Source: Halonotius sp046719765 (GTDB lineage Archaea; Halobacteriota; Halobacteria; Halobacteriales; Haloferacaceae). Taken from it: DNA of 64,000 nucleotides. This document shows, one piece after another, positions 7,641 to 16,205 of the stretch. How positions within the stretch are numbered: position 1 is the stretch's first letter; the number at the start of each line of letters is the position of its first letter. The stretch covers positions 1 through 64,000 of the forward strand of contig NZ_JABEBY010000004.1 of NCBI RefSeq assembly GCF_046719765.1, read 5' to 3'. Made by a program: the position numbers and the translations under genes. The notes beneath the pieces were generated by a model that was not told where the DNA came from, did not search any database, and saw nothing but the letters and a program-made list of their open reading frames with translations.

Positions 7641-8909
7641 TTACTCGAATCGGCGGCGAACACTTTCGGCGTGGGCCTCCAGCCCTTCGGCCTCCGCGAG
7701 CGTCGTAATCGCCCCTGAAAGCGCGTCAAGGCCGTCCGAATCGAGTCGCTGAACCGTCGTCGACCGCAGGAAGGCGTCGACCGAGAGCCCGCCAAACCGT
7801 TTTGCGCCGCCGTTGGTCGGCAGGACGTGGTTCGTGCCGGAGGCGTAGTCACCGGCAGCCACCGGCGTGTTCGGGCCGAGGAAAACGCTGCCCGCCGAGT
7901 CGATGCGGTCGAGGATCGCCTCGTCGTCGTCGGCCTGAATCGAGAGATGTTCGGCGGCGTACTCCTCGGCAAAGAGGACGGCTTCCGACATCGATCGCGC
8001 CAGGAGGACGCCGCTGGCGTCGTGAGCGAGGGCGTCGCTGATGATGTCGGCCCGGTCGCGCCCGTCGACCTGTTCATCGATCGCGGCGTCGATCGCTTCG
8101 GCGGTGGCCTCATCAGCGGTAACGGCGACCACGGAGGCGTTGGGGTCGTGTTCGGCTTGGGCGATCAGGTCGCTGGCGACAAGCTCGGGGTCGGCTGTCT
8201 CGTCGCAGACGACAAGGATCTCACTCGGCCCGGCGAGGAAGTCGATCTCCACGTCGCCGCGAACCTCGGCCTTCGCGGCGGTCACCCACTTGTTGCCCGG
8301 GCCAACGATCTTCTGTACCGGCGTGACCGTTTCGGTGCCGTAGGCGAGCGCGGCGATCGCTTGCGCGCCGCCGGCGGCGTAGATCGCATCCGCCCCGGCT
8401 TCGTGGGCCGCCGCGAGCGTAACCGGGTTCATCGGGTCGGCCGGCGGCGTGGCGACGGCGACGTGGTCGACGCCAGCAATTTTGGCTGGGATGACACCCA
8501 TTAGGACGCTTGAGGGGTAGGCGGCGGTGCCGCCCGGCGCATAGACGCCGACCGCTGAAAGCGGCCGGAACCGCCGGCCGAGTTCGCGGCCGTCGAAGTG
8601 CTCGCGCCAGTCGTCGGGCACCTGTCGCTCGTGGAACTCACGGATGTTGGCGGCGGCGGTCTCGATGGCCTCGAGAATCTCGTCGTCAACGTCTTGATGG
8701 GCGCGCTCGGCGAGGTCGGTCACATCGAGATTGCCGACCTCAACATCGTCGTGCTTTGAGGCGAGGTCACGCAGCGCGACATCGCCCTCCGTGCTGACGC
8801 GGTCGATGATGTCGGCGGCGTCGCTCCGAACCGCGTCGATGCCGGCGTCACGCTCGAAGAAGGCCGCACGTTCGGCCGGCGAGAGATCCGCGATGACTCG
8901 GTAGCTCAT
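7641..8909 (-). CDS. hisD: histidinol dehydrogenase
   Basis: Zn-dependent NAD enzyme catalysing the last two steps of histidine synthesis (L-histidinol to L-histidine). The 422-residue protein starts at the ATG at 8909 (MSYRVIADLSPAERAAFF). Family landmarks: 'LSAVGVYAPGGTAAYPSSVLMGVIPAKIAGV', 'YAAGGAQAIAALAYG', 'KIVGPGNKWV', 'DFLAGPSEILVV', 'AEHLSIQ' and 'GTNHVLPTNGGA'. The open frame continues far upstream but only as antisense of the next gene. Other his genes are not in the window. Confidence 0.96.
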   Translation of the reverse strand: MSYRVIADLSPAERAAFFERDAGIDAVRSDAADIIDRVSTEGDVALRDLASKHDDVEVGNLDVTDLAERAHQDVDDEILEAIETAAANIREFHERQVPDDWREHFDGRELGRRFRPLSAVGVYAPGGTAAYPSSVLMGVIPAKIAGVDHVAVATPPADPMNPVTLAAAHEAGADAIYAAGGAQAIAALAYGTETVTPVQKIVGPGNKWVTAAKAEVRGDVEIDFLAGPSEILVVCDETADPELVASDLIAQAEHDPNASVVAVTADEATAEAIDAAIDEQVDGRDRADIISDALAHDASGVLLARSMSEAVLFAEEYAAEHLSIQADDDEAILDRIDSAGSVFLGPNTPVAAGDYASGTNHVLPTNGGAKRFGGLSVDAFLRSTTVQRLDSDGLDALSGAITTLAEAEGLEAHAESVRRRFE

Positions 8910-8950
8910 AGGCCGGCTTCGGGTGGCCGGCGAAAAACCGTTTCCATCCC

Positions 8951-10780
8951 CTAACCGATCAGCAGGATCGCCACGGCGAGACTCACCACGGCGAGCAACA
9001 CGAAGACGCTCCGGCCGATCCCCGAGCGGAGTATCGGCGGCTGCTCGTCGCTGCCGACGCCGAGCCGGCGGGCGGTCGCCTGCGGATCGCTGCCGACGGC
9101 TTTCGCGCGGGCGATGGTGCCCATCACGGCGCGGTCGACGGCGGCGTAGCCTTCGGTGACGCCGACGATGATGCCGCGGCCGCCGTAGAAGACAGCCCGA
9201 TTGTAGATCGCGTCGATATCGGGCACGCGACCGAGTTTTGAGAGCGGTTTCTTCGTAAGCCGGAAGCCGATCAGCCCTGCGGCCGCAAGGACGACCCCCT
9301 CGACGATGTGACCGACGGTATAGGTTTTGTACACATGTGCGACGACAGCGTCGCTTGTCACGTCGAACGGCAGGAGACCGAACAGGCCAGTGTTGGCTGG
9401 CAGGAGAGCCGCCAGCGGCGATGTGGGGACGGCAATCCCATAGAAGACGCATAGTCCTGCCACCGCCAGCATGGCGACGCTTTGGCCGGGATTCGCGTCG
9501 GCGACGCTGCCGTCGTGAGTGCCATGGAAGAAGGCGTAGTAGCCGAATTTGATGAACGACATGAAGGTGCCAATCCCACCGAGCAACAGCAGCCATTCGA
9601 GGGTGTGGAACTCACCGATCGGGAACGGCCCCGCACTGAAGGCGTAGTGACTCGCCGAGATGATAATGCCCTTGCTGACGAAGCCGTTGAATCCGGGGAA
9701 GCCGGCGATCGAGAGGGCAGCGACGGTGAACGCGCCGGCGGTGATCGGCATCTCTCGTGCCAGCCCACCGAGTTTCTTCAGATCCTCCTCGCCCGTCCGG
9801 TAGACGACGACGCCGGCAGTCATGAACAGCAATCCCTTGTAGAGGATATGGTTGAACACGTGGGCGAACGCACCAGACTGGGCCAACGCGCCGCCGATGC
9901 CGACGCCGGCGATCATGTAGCCGACCTGCGACTGAATGTGATACGAGAGCAGCCGGCGCATATCGTTTTGGAACAGCGCGAACGTCGCCCCGAAGACGGC
10001 CATCCCGCCGCCCATGTAGGCGATAGCGAGGTGGCCCTCGGGGAACGCGCGGTACATCCCGTAGACGCCGGTCTTCGTGGTGAACACACAGAGGAAGACG
10101 CTGGCGGCGATATGCGGTCGGGGGTAGGTGTCGGGGAGCCACGTGTGCAGGCCGATGAAGCCGACGTTGACACCGATCCCGATGGCCGCGAGCGCGGCAG
10201 GGAGACCAGCGGCGATGCCCGCCACCTCGGGGCCGCCGGGCACCGACGCGAAGAGGAAGGTGCCCTTCGTCACGTAGGTCTGCAAAATGGCGGCCATCAG
10301 TAGCGTGCCGCCGATCCCGTGGAAGATCGCGTAGCGGTAGCCCGCTCGGACTGCCTTGCCGCGGTAGTGCCAGACCAGCAGCGTGCTGGTGACGGCCATC
10401 AGCTCCCAGAAGAAGATGAGCGTGAGCCAGTCGCCGGCGAACACCGCACCAAAGCTGGTGGCGACGTACGAGAGCGCGAACGCAGTTTGCAGGCTCTCGG
10501 CCTCGCTAGCGTAGGAGTACAGCACGGCGACGACGCCGATCAGCGCGAAGATCAGCCCCATCAGTCGGGAGAACTGATCGACGTTGAACAATACGGTCTC
10601 GAACCCAAGGAACTCGGTCTGGAGGTACGCGCCGGCCGGAACTGTCCACACCCACGCGAGCGTCACGGCGGAGGCAGCGATGCCGAGCGCGTGGCCGGCG
10701 CGGCGCGGCAGGAGTGCGACCAGGACGGCGACCGCCAGCAGGACGACCCCAGGCGGGACGGCCGTGAGCGCGGTCGCCAT
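8951..10780 (-). CDS. Mrp antiporter proton-conducting membrane subunit (third D-type)
   Basis: A 609-residue polytopic protein of the NuoL/M/N-MrpA/D superfamily. The core signature is seen in 'DWLTLIFFWELMAVTSTLLVWHY', 'LHTWLPDTYPRPHIAASVFL', 'RRLLSYHIQSQVGYM' and 'HVFNHILYKGLLFMTAGVV', with the conserved Glu in 'FFWELM' and charged residues in broken helices. A C-terminal extension with two further membrane helices makes it longer than the other two D-type subunits. Last gene of the Mrp operon; its ATG overlaps the upstream TGA by one base (TGATG). Confidence 0.87.
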   Translation of the reverse strand: MATALTAVPPGVVLLAVAVLVALLPRRAGHALGIAASAVTLAWVWTVPAGAYLQTEFLGFETVLFNVDQFSRLMGLIFALIGVVAVLYSYASEAESLQTAFALSYVATSFGAVFAGDWLTLIFFWELMAVTSTLLVWHYRGKAVRAGYRYAIFHGIGGTLLMAAILQTYVTKGTFLFASVPGGPEVAGIAAGLPAALAAIGIGVNVGFIGLHTWLPDTYPRPHIAASVFLCVFTTKTGVYGMYRAFPEGHLAIAYMGGGMAVFGATFALFQNDMRRLLSYHIQSQVGYMIAGVGIGGALAQSGAFAHVFNHILYKGLLFMTAGVVVYRTGEEDLKKLGGLAREMPITAGAFTVAALSIAGFPGFNGFVSKGIIISASHYAFSAGPFPIGEFHTLEWLLLLGGIGTFMSFIKFGYYAFFHGTHDGSVADANPGQSVAMLAVAGLCVFYGIAVPTSPLAALLPANTGLFGLLPFDVTSDAVVAHVYKTYTVGHIVEGVVLAAAGLIGFRLTKKPLSKLGRVPDIDAIYNRAVFYGGRGIIVGVTEGYAAVDRAVMGTIARAKAVGSDPQATARRLGVGSDEQPPILRSGIGRSVFVLLAVVSLAVAILLIG

Positions 10781-12465
10781 CAGCCCATCACCCCCGGCAG
10801 ATTACCGACGATGGTCTTGACGATCCGCAGGAAGACGACAGTATGCGGAATAACCCCCAGCAGCAGCGACAGCGCGGCCGCGGTCAGAATCGGCCCGAGC
10901 ATGAACCACGTACTCTCACCGCCGCGCCAGTTGCTGGCCGGCCAGCCGCCGGCCGGCGGGCCGCCGTGATGGTGATCGCCGTGGTCGGAATTGTGATCGT
11001 CGCTGTGGTGATCGTCGCCAGCGTGGTCGGTGGCGTCGCCGCCGTCGGCGACCACCCGATCCCGACCGCCGTATGGGCCTTCGGCGATGGGTTTCTCGTC
11101 GTGGTCGTCGGGCGTCTCGAAGAACGCCTGGTAGACGATTGGCCAGAAGTACGCGATGTTGAGAATCCCCGAGAGCAACAGCACGCCCGCGAAGATCCCA
11201 TTGCCGCCCTCAAAGGCCCCAATGACGATGTACCACTTGCTGACGAAGCCGGCGACGAGCGGAATGCCGGCCATCCCCGCAGCGGCGACGCCGAAGGCGA
11301 CCATGGTAAGGGGCATCCGCTTGCCGATGCCGGCCATCTCGCTGATGTAGTCGGTGTGGGTTTCGACGTGGATGATCCCCGCACAGAAGAACAGGGTGAG
11401 CTTCATGAACGCGTGGGCCGGGATATGCAGCAGTCCGCCTATCAGGGCATCGCCCTCCAGCAATGCGAGCCCGAGGACGATGTACGAGAGCTGGCTTATC
11501 GTCGAATAGGCCAGTCGGCGTTTGAGATGATCCTTCCGCAGGGCGATGATGCTGGCGACGGTGAGCGTGATCGCCGCGAGCGCGGCCAGCGGCAGCGCGA
11601 TCCCGAGGTCGCCGAAGCGGTCAGGGCCGAGGGCGGCCAGCGTGTCAGGCCCGAACACGTCGAGGACGACGCGGGCGATCCCGAAGACGCCGCTTTTGAC
11701 GACGGCGACGGCGTGCAGCAGCCCCGAAACGGGTGTCGGCGCGACCATCGCCTCAGGCAGCCACTGGTGCAGCGGCATCAACCCGGCTTTGACGCCGAAG
11801 CCGACCGCGAGGATCATGAACGCCAGCGTCGCAGCCGTCGGGTCGGCATTGGCGAGGGCGGCGATTCCGCCGGGCGTGAAGTCGACGGTGCCAGTCAGCC
11901 AGTAGACGAGCGTCGTCCCGGCCAGCACCAATACGCCGCCGCCAAAGAAGGTGTAGGCGAGGTATTTGCGGCCGGCCGCCCGCGCTTCCTCAGTTTCGTC
12001 GTGAGCGACGAGCGGGTACGTTGCGACTGAGAGCACCTCGTAGAAGACGAAGATCGTCAGGAGATTGCCCGAGAAGGCGATGCCGACGGCGGCGGCGACC
12101 GAGACGGCGAAGGAGGCGAAATACCGGGTCTGATTATCCTCGTCGAGCCCGCGCATGTAGCCGATGCTGTAGAAGCTGGTGACGATCCACAGCAAGCTAG
12201 CCAGCGAGGCGAACAGGACGCCCAGCGGGTCGGCCCGGAGGACGAAATCGATACCGGGGACGATAGTGCCGAGGTTGGTGACGAGGATATCGCCGTCGAG
12301 GGCGGCCGGCACCATGCTGGCGACGAGGCCGAACATCGACACCGAGGCGAGGATTGTCCACGCCTCTCGAAGGTTCGGCCGGCGGCCGGAAACGAGGATC
12401 AGCCCGGCGGCGACGAACGATACAAGGACGGCAGCCAACGGTCGAACGGCGGCGATTTCACTCAT
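10780..12465 (-). CDS. Mrp antiporter proton-conducting membrane subunit (second D-type)
   Basis: A 561-residue member of the same superfamily: 'LLTIFVFYEVLSVATYPLVAHDETEEA', 'MPLHQWLPEAMVAPTPVSGLLHAVAVVKSG', 'RRLAYSTISQLSYIVLG', 'HAFMKLTLFFCAGI'. About 15 membrane helices are expected. A histidine/aspartate-rich loop (about residues 470-500, 'DDHHSDDHNSDHGDHHHGG') lies before the last helix and could bind metal or simply be a soluble linker. ATGA overlap with the gene upstream. Confidence 0.87.
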   Translation of the reverse strand: MSEIAAVRPLAAVLVSFVAAGLILVSGRRPNLREAWTILASVSMFGLVASMVPAALDGDILVTNLGTIVPGIDFVLRADPLGVLFASLASLLWIVTSFYSIGYMRGLDEDNQTRYFASFAVSVAAAVGIAFSGNLLTIFVFYEVLSVATYPLVAHDETEEARAAGRKYLAYTFFGGGVLVLAGTTLVYWLTGTVDFTPGGIAALANADPTAATLAFMILAVGFGVKAGLMPLHQWLPEAMVAPTPVSGLLHAVAVVKSGVFGIARVVLDVFGPDTLAALGPDRFGDLGIALPLAALAAITLTVASIIALRKDHLKRRLAYSTISQLSYIVLGLALLEGDALIGGLLHIPAHAFMKLTLFFCAGIIHVETHTDYISEMAGIGKRMPLTMVAFGVAAAGMAGIPLVAGFVSKWYIVIGAFEGGNGIFAGVLLLSGILNIAYFWPIVYQAFFETPDDHDEKPIAEGPYGGRDRVVADGGDATDHAGDDHHSDDHNSDHGDHHHGGPPAGGWPASNWRGGESTWFMLGPILTAAALSLLLGVIPHTVVFLRIVKTIVGNLPGVMG

Positions 12466-14006
12466 TGGAAGAACCTCCCGAAGACAGGGTCAAGCAGCTC
12501 CGCAAACATCCCGGCCGCACCAAACAGCGCGACCGTCGACAGCGCGAGGACGACGACAACGACGATCCGTTCGGTGGCGACGCGATTGCTTCCGCCGTCG
12601 GCGACGACCGAGCCGTCGTCAGCGACATCGACCGCGTCGGTCGCGTCGGCGGCGACATCGCCGTCGTCGTCAGTCGCGGCGGGCTGATTGAAGTACAGCG
12701 TTTCGAGCAGCCGGCCGATGTAGGTCAGCGTCAACAGCGTGCTGATGAAGATCACGGCAGCGACGCCCCACGAGCCCTCCTCGACCGCGCCGAGAGCGAT
12801 GAACCACTTGCCGAGCGTGCCGACCGAGGGCGGAATCCCGACGAGCGCGAGGCCGGCGACCGCCATCATCCCCGCGGTGATCGGGGCGCGCTTGGCGAGG
12901 CCGGCGTAGTCGGCGACGGTACGCGCGCCGTAGGCCGAGGCGAGCACGCCCCCGCCCATGAATAGCGTGGCCTTCATCAGCCCGTGGCCGACGAGGTGGA
13001 TGACCGCGCCGAACAGCGCGGTTTCGCTCTGGAGACCGATTGCCGCGAGGATCATCCCGAACTGGGCGACCGAGGAGTACGCGAAAACGCGTTTGAGTTC
13101 GGTCTGGAGCGCGGCCAGCAAACTGCCGACGACGATGCTGATCGAGGCGACCAACAGGACGGCGTCGGTGATCAGCGGGTTCGCCGCGAAGAAGTCGACG
13201 GTGAACACGTCGTAAGCGATCCGGATGAGCGCGTAGGCCGCCGTCGTCGAGACGAGCGCGGAGATGTAGGCTGAGATGGTATCCGGCGCGTAGGTGTAGG
13301 CGTCGGGCTGCCAGGTGTGCAGCGGGAAGATAGCGATCTTCAGCATGAAGCCGATGAGGATGAAGCCGAAGGCCGCCTGCACGAGCGGGTCGGTGTAGCC
13401 GAGGGCAGCGAGTTCAGCCGCCATATCGCGCATGTTGAGCGTGCCGGTGGCGACGAAGGCGTAGCCGACGCCGATCAGGTACAGTGATGCGCCCGCCGTC
13501 CCGAGGAACAGGTATTTGAGCGCGCCGTAGGCCGCCCGGGGGTCGTCGTTGCTGGCGATCAGCGCGTAGCTCACCAGCCCGACGATTTCGAGGAAGACGA
13601 AGAGGTTGAACAGGTCGCCGGTGAGTGCCATCCCGAGCAAGCCACCGGTCAACAACAGAAAACCGCTGTAGAAGGCGTTGCTGTCGGGGCCGGTCGTCCG
13701 CGCGTAGACGAGGACGGCGACGGCGACGACGCTGATGAGGAGTGCGAGGATCGCCGACAGCCCGTCGCCGACGAGTTCGATCCCGTAGGGCGCGGGATAG
13801 CCCGCAAGGTCGTGGACGAATCGCTGGGGGCCGCCGCTCCACGGCGAGACGGCCCACGCGAGGCCCGCCGCGAGGCCGGCAACCGACAGCGACGTTGCCA
13901 TCGCTATCGGCCAGCCGACGCGCTCGAATCGGAGGCCGAACAGCAGCGGGAAGATCGCCGCCAGCAGCGGGATGGCGATCAACAGCGGCAGGAGCGCGTC
14001 ACTCAT
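12462..14006 (-). CDS. mrpD: Mrp antiporter subunit D (first D-type)
   Basis: A 514-residue member with 'FNLFVFLEIVGLVSYALIASND', 'FPLHTWQPDAYTYAPDTISAYISALVSTTAAYA', 'KRVFAYSSVAQFGMIL' and 'HGLMKATLFMGGG'. It follows mrpC directly with an 8-base overlap, the normal position of MrpD. A D/A-rich acidic stretch precedes the last membrane helix. It forms the proton channel part of the multi-subunit Na+/H+ antiporter. Confidence 0.88.
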   Translation of the reverse strand: MSDALLPLLIAIPLLAAIFPLLFGLRFERVGWPIAMATSLSVAGLAAGLAWAVSPWSGGPQRFVHDLAGYPAPYGIELVGDGLSAILALLISVVAVAVLVYARTTGPDSNAFYSGFLLLTGGLLGMALTGDLFNLFVFLEIVGLVSYALIASNDDPRAAYGALKYLFLGTAGASLYLIGVGYAFVATGTLNMRDMAAELAALGYTDPLVQAAFGFILIGFMLKIAIFPLHTWQPDAYTYAPDTISAYISALVSTTAAYALIRIAYDVFTVDFFAANPLITDAVLLVASISIVVGSLLAALQTELKRVFAYSSVAQFGMILAAIGLQSETALFGAVIHLVGHGLMKATLFMGGGVLASAYGARTVADYAGLAKRAPITAGMMAVAGLALVGIPPSVGTLGKWFIALGAVEEGSWGVAAVIFISTLLTLTYIGRLLETLYFNQPAATDDDGDVAADATDAVDVADDGSVVADGGSNRVATERIVVVVVLALSTVALFGAAGMFAELLDPVFGRFFQ

Positions 14007-14367
14007 CGCCGATCACCTCCCGGAGCGCGTCGGCCCGCAGGGTGCCGTACTCGCTGTACAGCCGGATGGTGAGCGCGAGGCCGACCGCCGTGAGGCTGAT
14101 ACCGACGACAATCGCCGTCAGCACGATTACCTGCGGCAGCGGGCTGACGTAGGGGCCGCCGCCCTCGACAACGACCGGTGCCGCGCCGCCGATCCGGTAG
14201 GCCGAGGTGACGAAAAACAGGAAGACACCGGTTTGGAACATGTTCAATCCGATGATTTTCTTGACGAGGTTCTCGTTTGCGATCATCATGTAGAGGCCGA
14301 TGGCGGACAGCAGGACGAACAGCGCGTAGGCGTGTCTGGTCGTCACCACGCCGAGGAGGTCGGTCAT
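13999..14367 (-). CDS. mrpC: Mrp antiporter subunit C (NuoK-like)
   Basis: A 122-residue NuoK/MrpC family protein with three membrane helices: 'YALFVLLSAIGLYMMIANENLVKKIIGLNMFQTGVFLFFVTSAY' and 'PQVIVLTAIVVGISLTAVGLALTIRLY'. The hallmark 'GLNMFQTG' and 'ALTAIVVG'-type helix with a following 'RLYSEYGT' are typical. Start overlaps the mrpB stop by four bases (ATGA). Confidence 0.92.
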   Translation of the reverse strand: MTDLLGVVTTRHAYALFVLLSAIGLYMMIANENLVKKIIGLNMFQTGVFLFFVTSAYRIGGAAPVVVEGGGPYVSPLPQVIVLTAIVVGISLTAVGLALTIRLYSEYGTLRADALREVIGDE

Positions 14368-15011
14368 TCGTTCTCACCCGCCTCGGCGGTGGTGTCGCCG
14401 TCGATTTCGGCGTCATCGCCAGCGACATCGTCGCGCGACTCCGACGCCGTGTCGGCACCGGTGTCTGTCGCCGCGTCGGCATCGTTGCCGGTGCCACTGG
14501 GCGGCGTCATGCCGGCCGCAAGCGCGAAGAATAGCCCCATCAAGACACCTGAAACGATGAAGGCGATGCCGCCGATCTCGACGGCCTCCATCCCGTATTT
14601 GACGAACTCGTACTCCTTGAGGCCGAGCGTGTCGCCGAGAACGGGGTAGTAAGCGGTGTAATCGAGAAAGTTCTCGCCGAGGGCCATCGGGACGAGTGCG
14701 ATGCCCGCGAAGATCGCCACGCCGACCGTGGCGAGGCCGACAACGAGCGTATTCGAGAGCCACTCGCGGGTCGACTCGATGCCGAAGGCGAAGGCGATCA
14801 TCAACACGACCGACGCGATGAGCGCGCCACCCTGGAAGCCGCCGCCGGGCGAACTCGTCCCGTGGAACGTGATGAACAGCCCGTAGGTCAACACAAAGGG
14901 GATGACGGCCTTGACAGTCGTCATGATGACCTGACTCTCGGTGTAGAGCGGCCGTTGGCGGGCAACACGGGTGTCCGAAGACGTTTCGCCGTTGAGCCGG
15001 TCGCTGCTCAT
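14364..15011 (-). CDS. mrpB: Mrp antiporter subunit B
   Basis: A 215-residue MnhB-domain protein from the ATG at 15011 (MSSDRLNGETSSD). Core: 'VKAVIPFVLTYGLFITFHGTSSPGGGFQGGALIASVVLM', the MnhB 'GHxxPGGGFxGG' motif, then 'YGMEAVEIGGIAFIVSGVLMGLFFA'. The C-terminus is a long acidic tail. ATGA overlaps at both ends tie it to its neighbours. Longer upstream frames in this phase are antisense or read through other genes. Confidence 0.9.
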   Translation of the reverse strand: MSSDRLNGETSSDTRVARQRPLYTESQVIMTTVKAVIPFVLTYGLFITFHGTSSPGGGFQGGALIASVVLMIAFAFGIESTREWLSNTLVVGLATVGVAIFAGIALVPMALGENFLDYTAYYPVLGDTLGLKEYEFVKYGMEAVEIGGIAFIVSGVLMGLFFALAAGMTPPSGTGNDADAATDTGADTASESRDDVAGDDAEIDGDTTAEAGENE

Positions 15012-15586
15012 GTGGTGAACACCTCCCGCCCGAGGACGAGCAGGCTGGCGACCCCAGCCGCGAAGACGACGATCGCCTCGCCGAAGGTATCGAACCCGCG
15101 GTAGGCCGCCAAGACGGCGGTCACGGCGTTTTCCGCGCCGGTCTCGTCGTAAGCGTTGGCGAGGTAGTAGCCGGTCACGTCGGCGTTGGCGAGGATCGGC
15201 GAGCCGGGATCGCCGACCGCCGGGAACGCCGGCAGCGTCGCGGCGACGACGAGGACGAACAGCCCACAGACGCCAACGGCGGGCCAGTTGATCGCCTCGA
15301 AGCGGGCGTCGGTCGCCGGCCGCGTCGTCTTGGCGATGGTTAACAGCAGGAAGACGGTGGTGACGCCGGCCCCGATTGCGGCCTCGGTCAGCCCCACGTC
15401 GGGTGCGCGGTAGAACGTGTAGATGACCGCCAGCCCGAGGCTGTAGGCCGCAAAGATGACGATAGAGGCGAGTACGTCGCGGAACAGGGCGGTGAGGACG
15501 GCCGTGATGAGGACGAACGCGAACAGCGACGCCTCGATGGGCGTGATGCCGACGCTCTGGAGCGGGAGCCCAGCAGCGACGCTCAT
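15008..15586 (-). CDS. DUF4040/MbhD-MbhE-type subunit (MrpA C-terminal equivalent)
   Basis: A 192-residue membrane protein. The first half, 'SLFAFVLITAVLTALFRDVLASIVIFAAYSLGLAVIYTFYRAPDVGLTEAAIGAG', is the DUF4040/MbhD pattern; the second half, ending 'AVTAVLAAYRGFDTFGEAIVVFAAGVASLLVLG', is MbhE-like. In bacterial Mrp systems both are fused to the C-terminus of the large MrpA; haloarchaea carry them as a separate gene. ATGA overlaps with mrpG and mrpB. Confidence 0.9.
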   Translation of the reverse strand: MSVAAGLPLQSVGITPIEASLFAFVLITAVLTALFRDVLASIVIFAAYSLGLAVIYTFYRAPDVGLTEAAIGAGVTTVFLLLTIAKTTRPATDARFEAINWPAVGVCGLFVLVVAATLPAFPAVGDPGSPILANADVTGYYLANAYDETGAENAVTAVLAAYRGFDTFGEAIVVFAAGVASLLVLGREVFTT

Positions 15587-15903
15587 CGTCGCTCATCCCC
15601 CTTCGTCCACGGCTCGACGCCCTCCTCGTAGGCCGCCCGCGCGATGGCGTGGGCCGCCGTCGGGTTGGTGACGAAGATGAAAAACAGCAGTAACACCGTT
15701 TTGACCGCTGTTGGGCCCCAGCCAATCGTCAGCGCGACCGCCGCGAGCGCGAAGCCCGCGCCCAGCGTGTCGGCTTGGGAGGCGGTGTGAGCACGGGAAA
15801 ACACGTCCGGCAGCCGGATCACACCGGTCGTCGAGACGAACGTGAAAAACAGGCCCAGTGCGACGAAGACCGCGATGAGCCCGATCCGGGCGGTGGTGAT
15901 CAT
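15583..15903 (-). CDS. mrpG: Mrp antiporter subunit G
   Basis: A 106-residue MnhG/PhaG family protein from the ATG at 15903. Pattern: 'TTGVIRLPDVFSRAHTASQADTLGAGFALAAVAL', then a hydrophobic helix 'VKTVLLLFFIFVTNPTAAHAIARAAYEEG'. The 'RLPDxxxRxHxxSxxDTLG' motif is diagnostic. The longer frame starting at 16386 is antisense to mrpF and mrpE codons and is not used. Confidence 0.93.
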   Translation of the reverse strand: MITTARIGLIAVFVALGLFFTFVSTTGVIRLPDVFSRAHTASQADTLGAGFALAAVALTIGWGPTAVKTVLLLFFIFVTNPTAAHAIARAAYEEGVEPWTKGDERR

Positions 15904-16205
15904 ATGACACCACCCCGCTCGACGGTGAACTTCGAGATGGCAATCGACATCAGGAAGTTCAACAGGGCGTAGACGAGGGCGATATCGAGGAACCACGGCT
16001 CGCCGAGGGCCGCCCCAAGGAGGGCAAGAATGACGACCGTGTTGGTGCCGAGGACGTTGACCGCGAGCACGCGATCCTGATTCGTCGGGCCCAAAATTGC
16101 CCGATAGAGCATAGCGACCGCGAGCGTGACGAACAGCGCGGCCGCGATCAGCAGGCCGTCGCCGACGGTGTAGCCGGCGACGACGGTGGTGTCGGCGACG
16201 CTCAT
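15900..16205 (-). CDS. mrpF: Mrp antiporter subunit F
   Basis: A 101-residue MnhF/MrpF protein with three membrane helices and the signature 'YRAILGPTNQDRVLAVNVLGTNTVVIL'. The third helix 'FLDIALVYALLNFLMSIAISKF' matches the family. Four-base ATGA overlaps with mrpE upstream and mrpG downstream. Confidence 0.93.
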   Translation of the reverse strand: MSVADTTVVAGYTVGDGLLIAAALFVTLAVAMLYRAILGPTNQDRVLAVNVLGTNTVVILALLGAALGEPWFLDIALVYALLNFLMSIAISKFTVERGGVI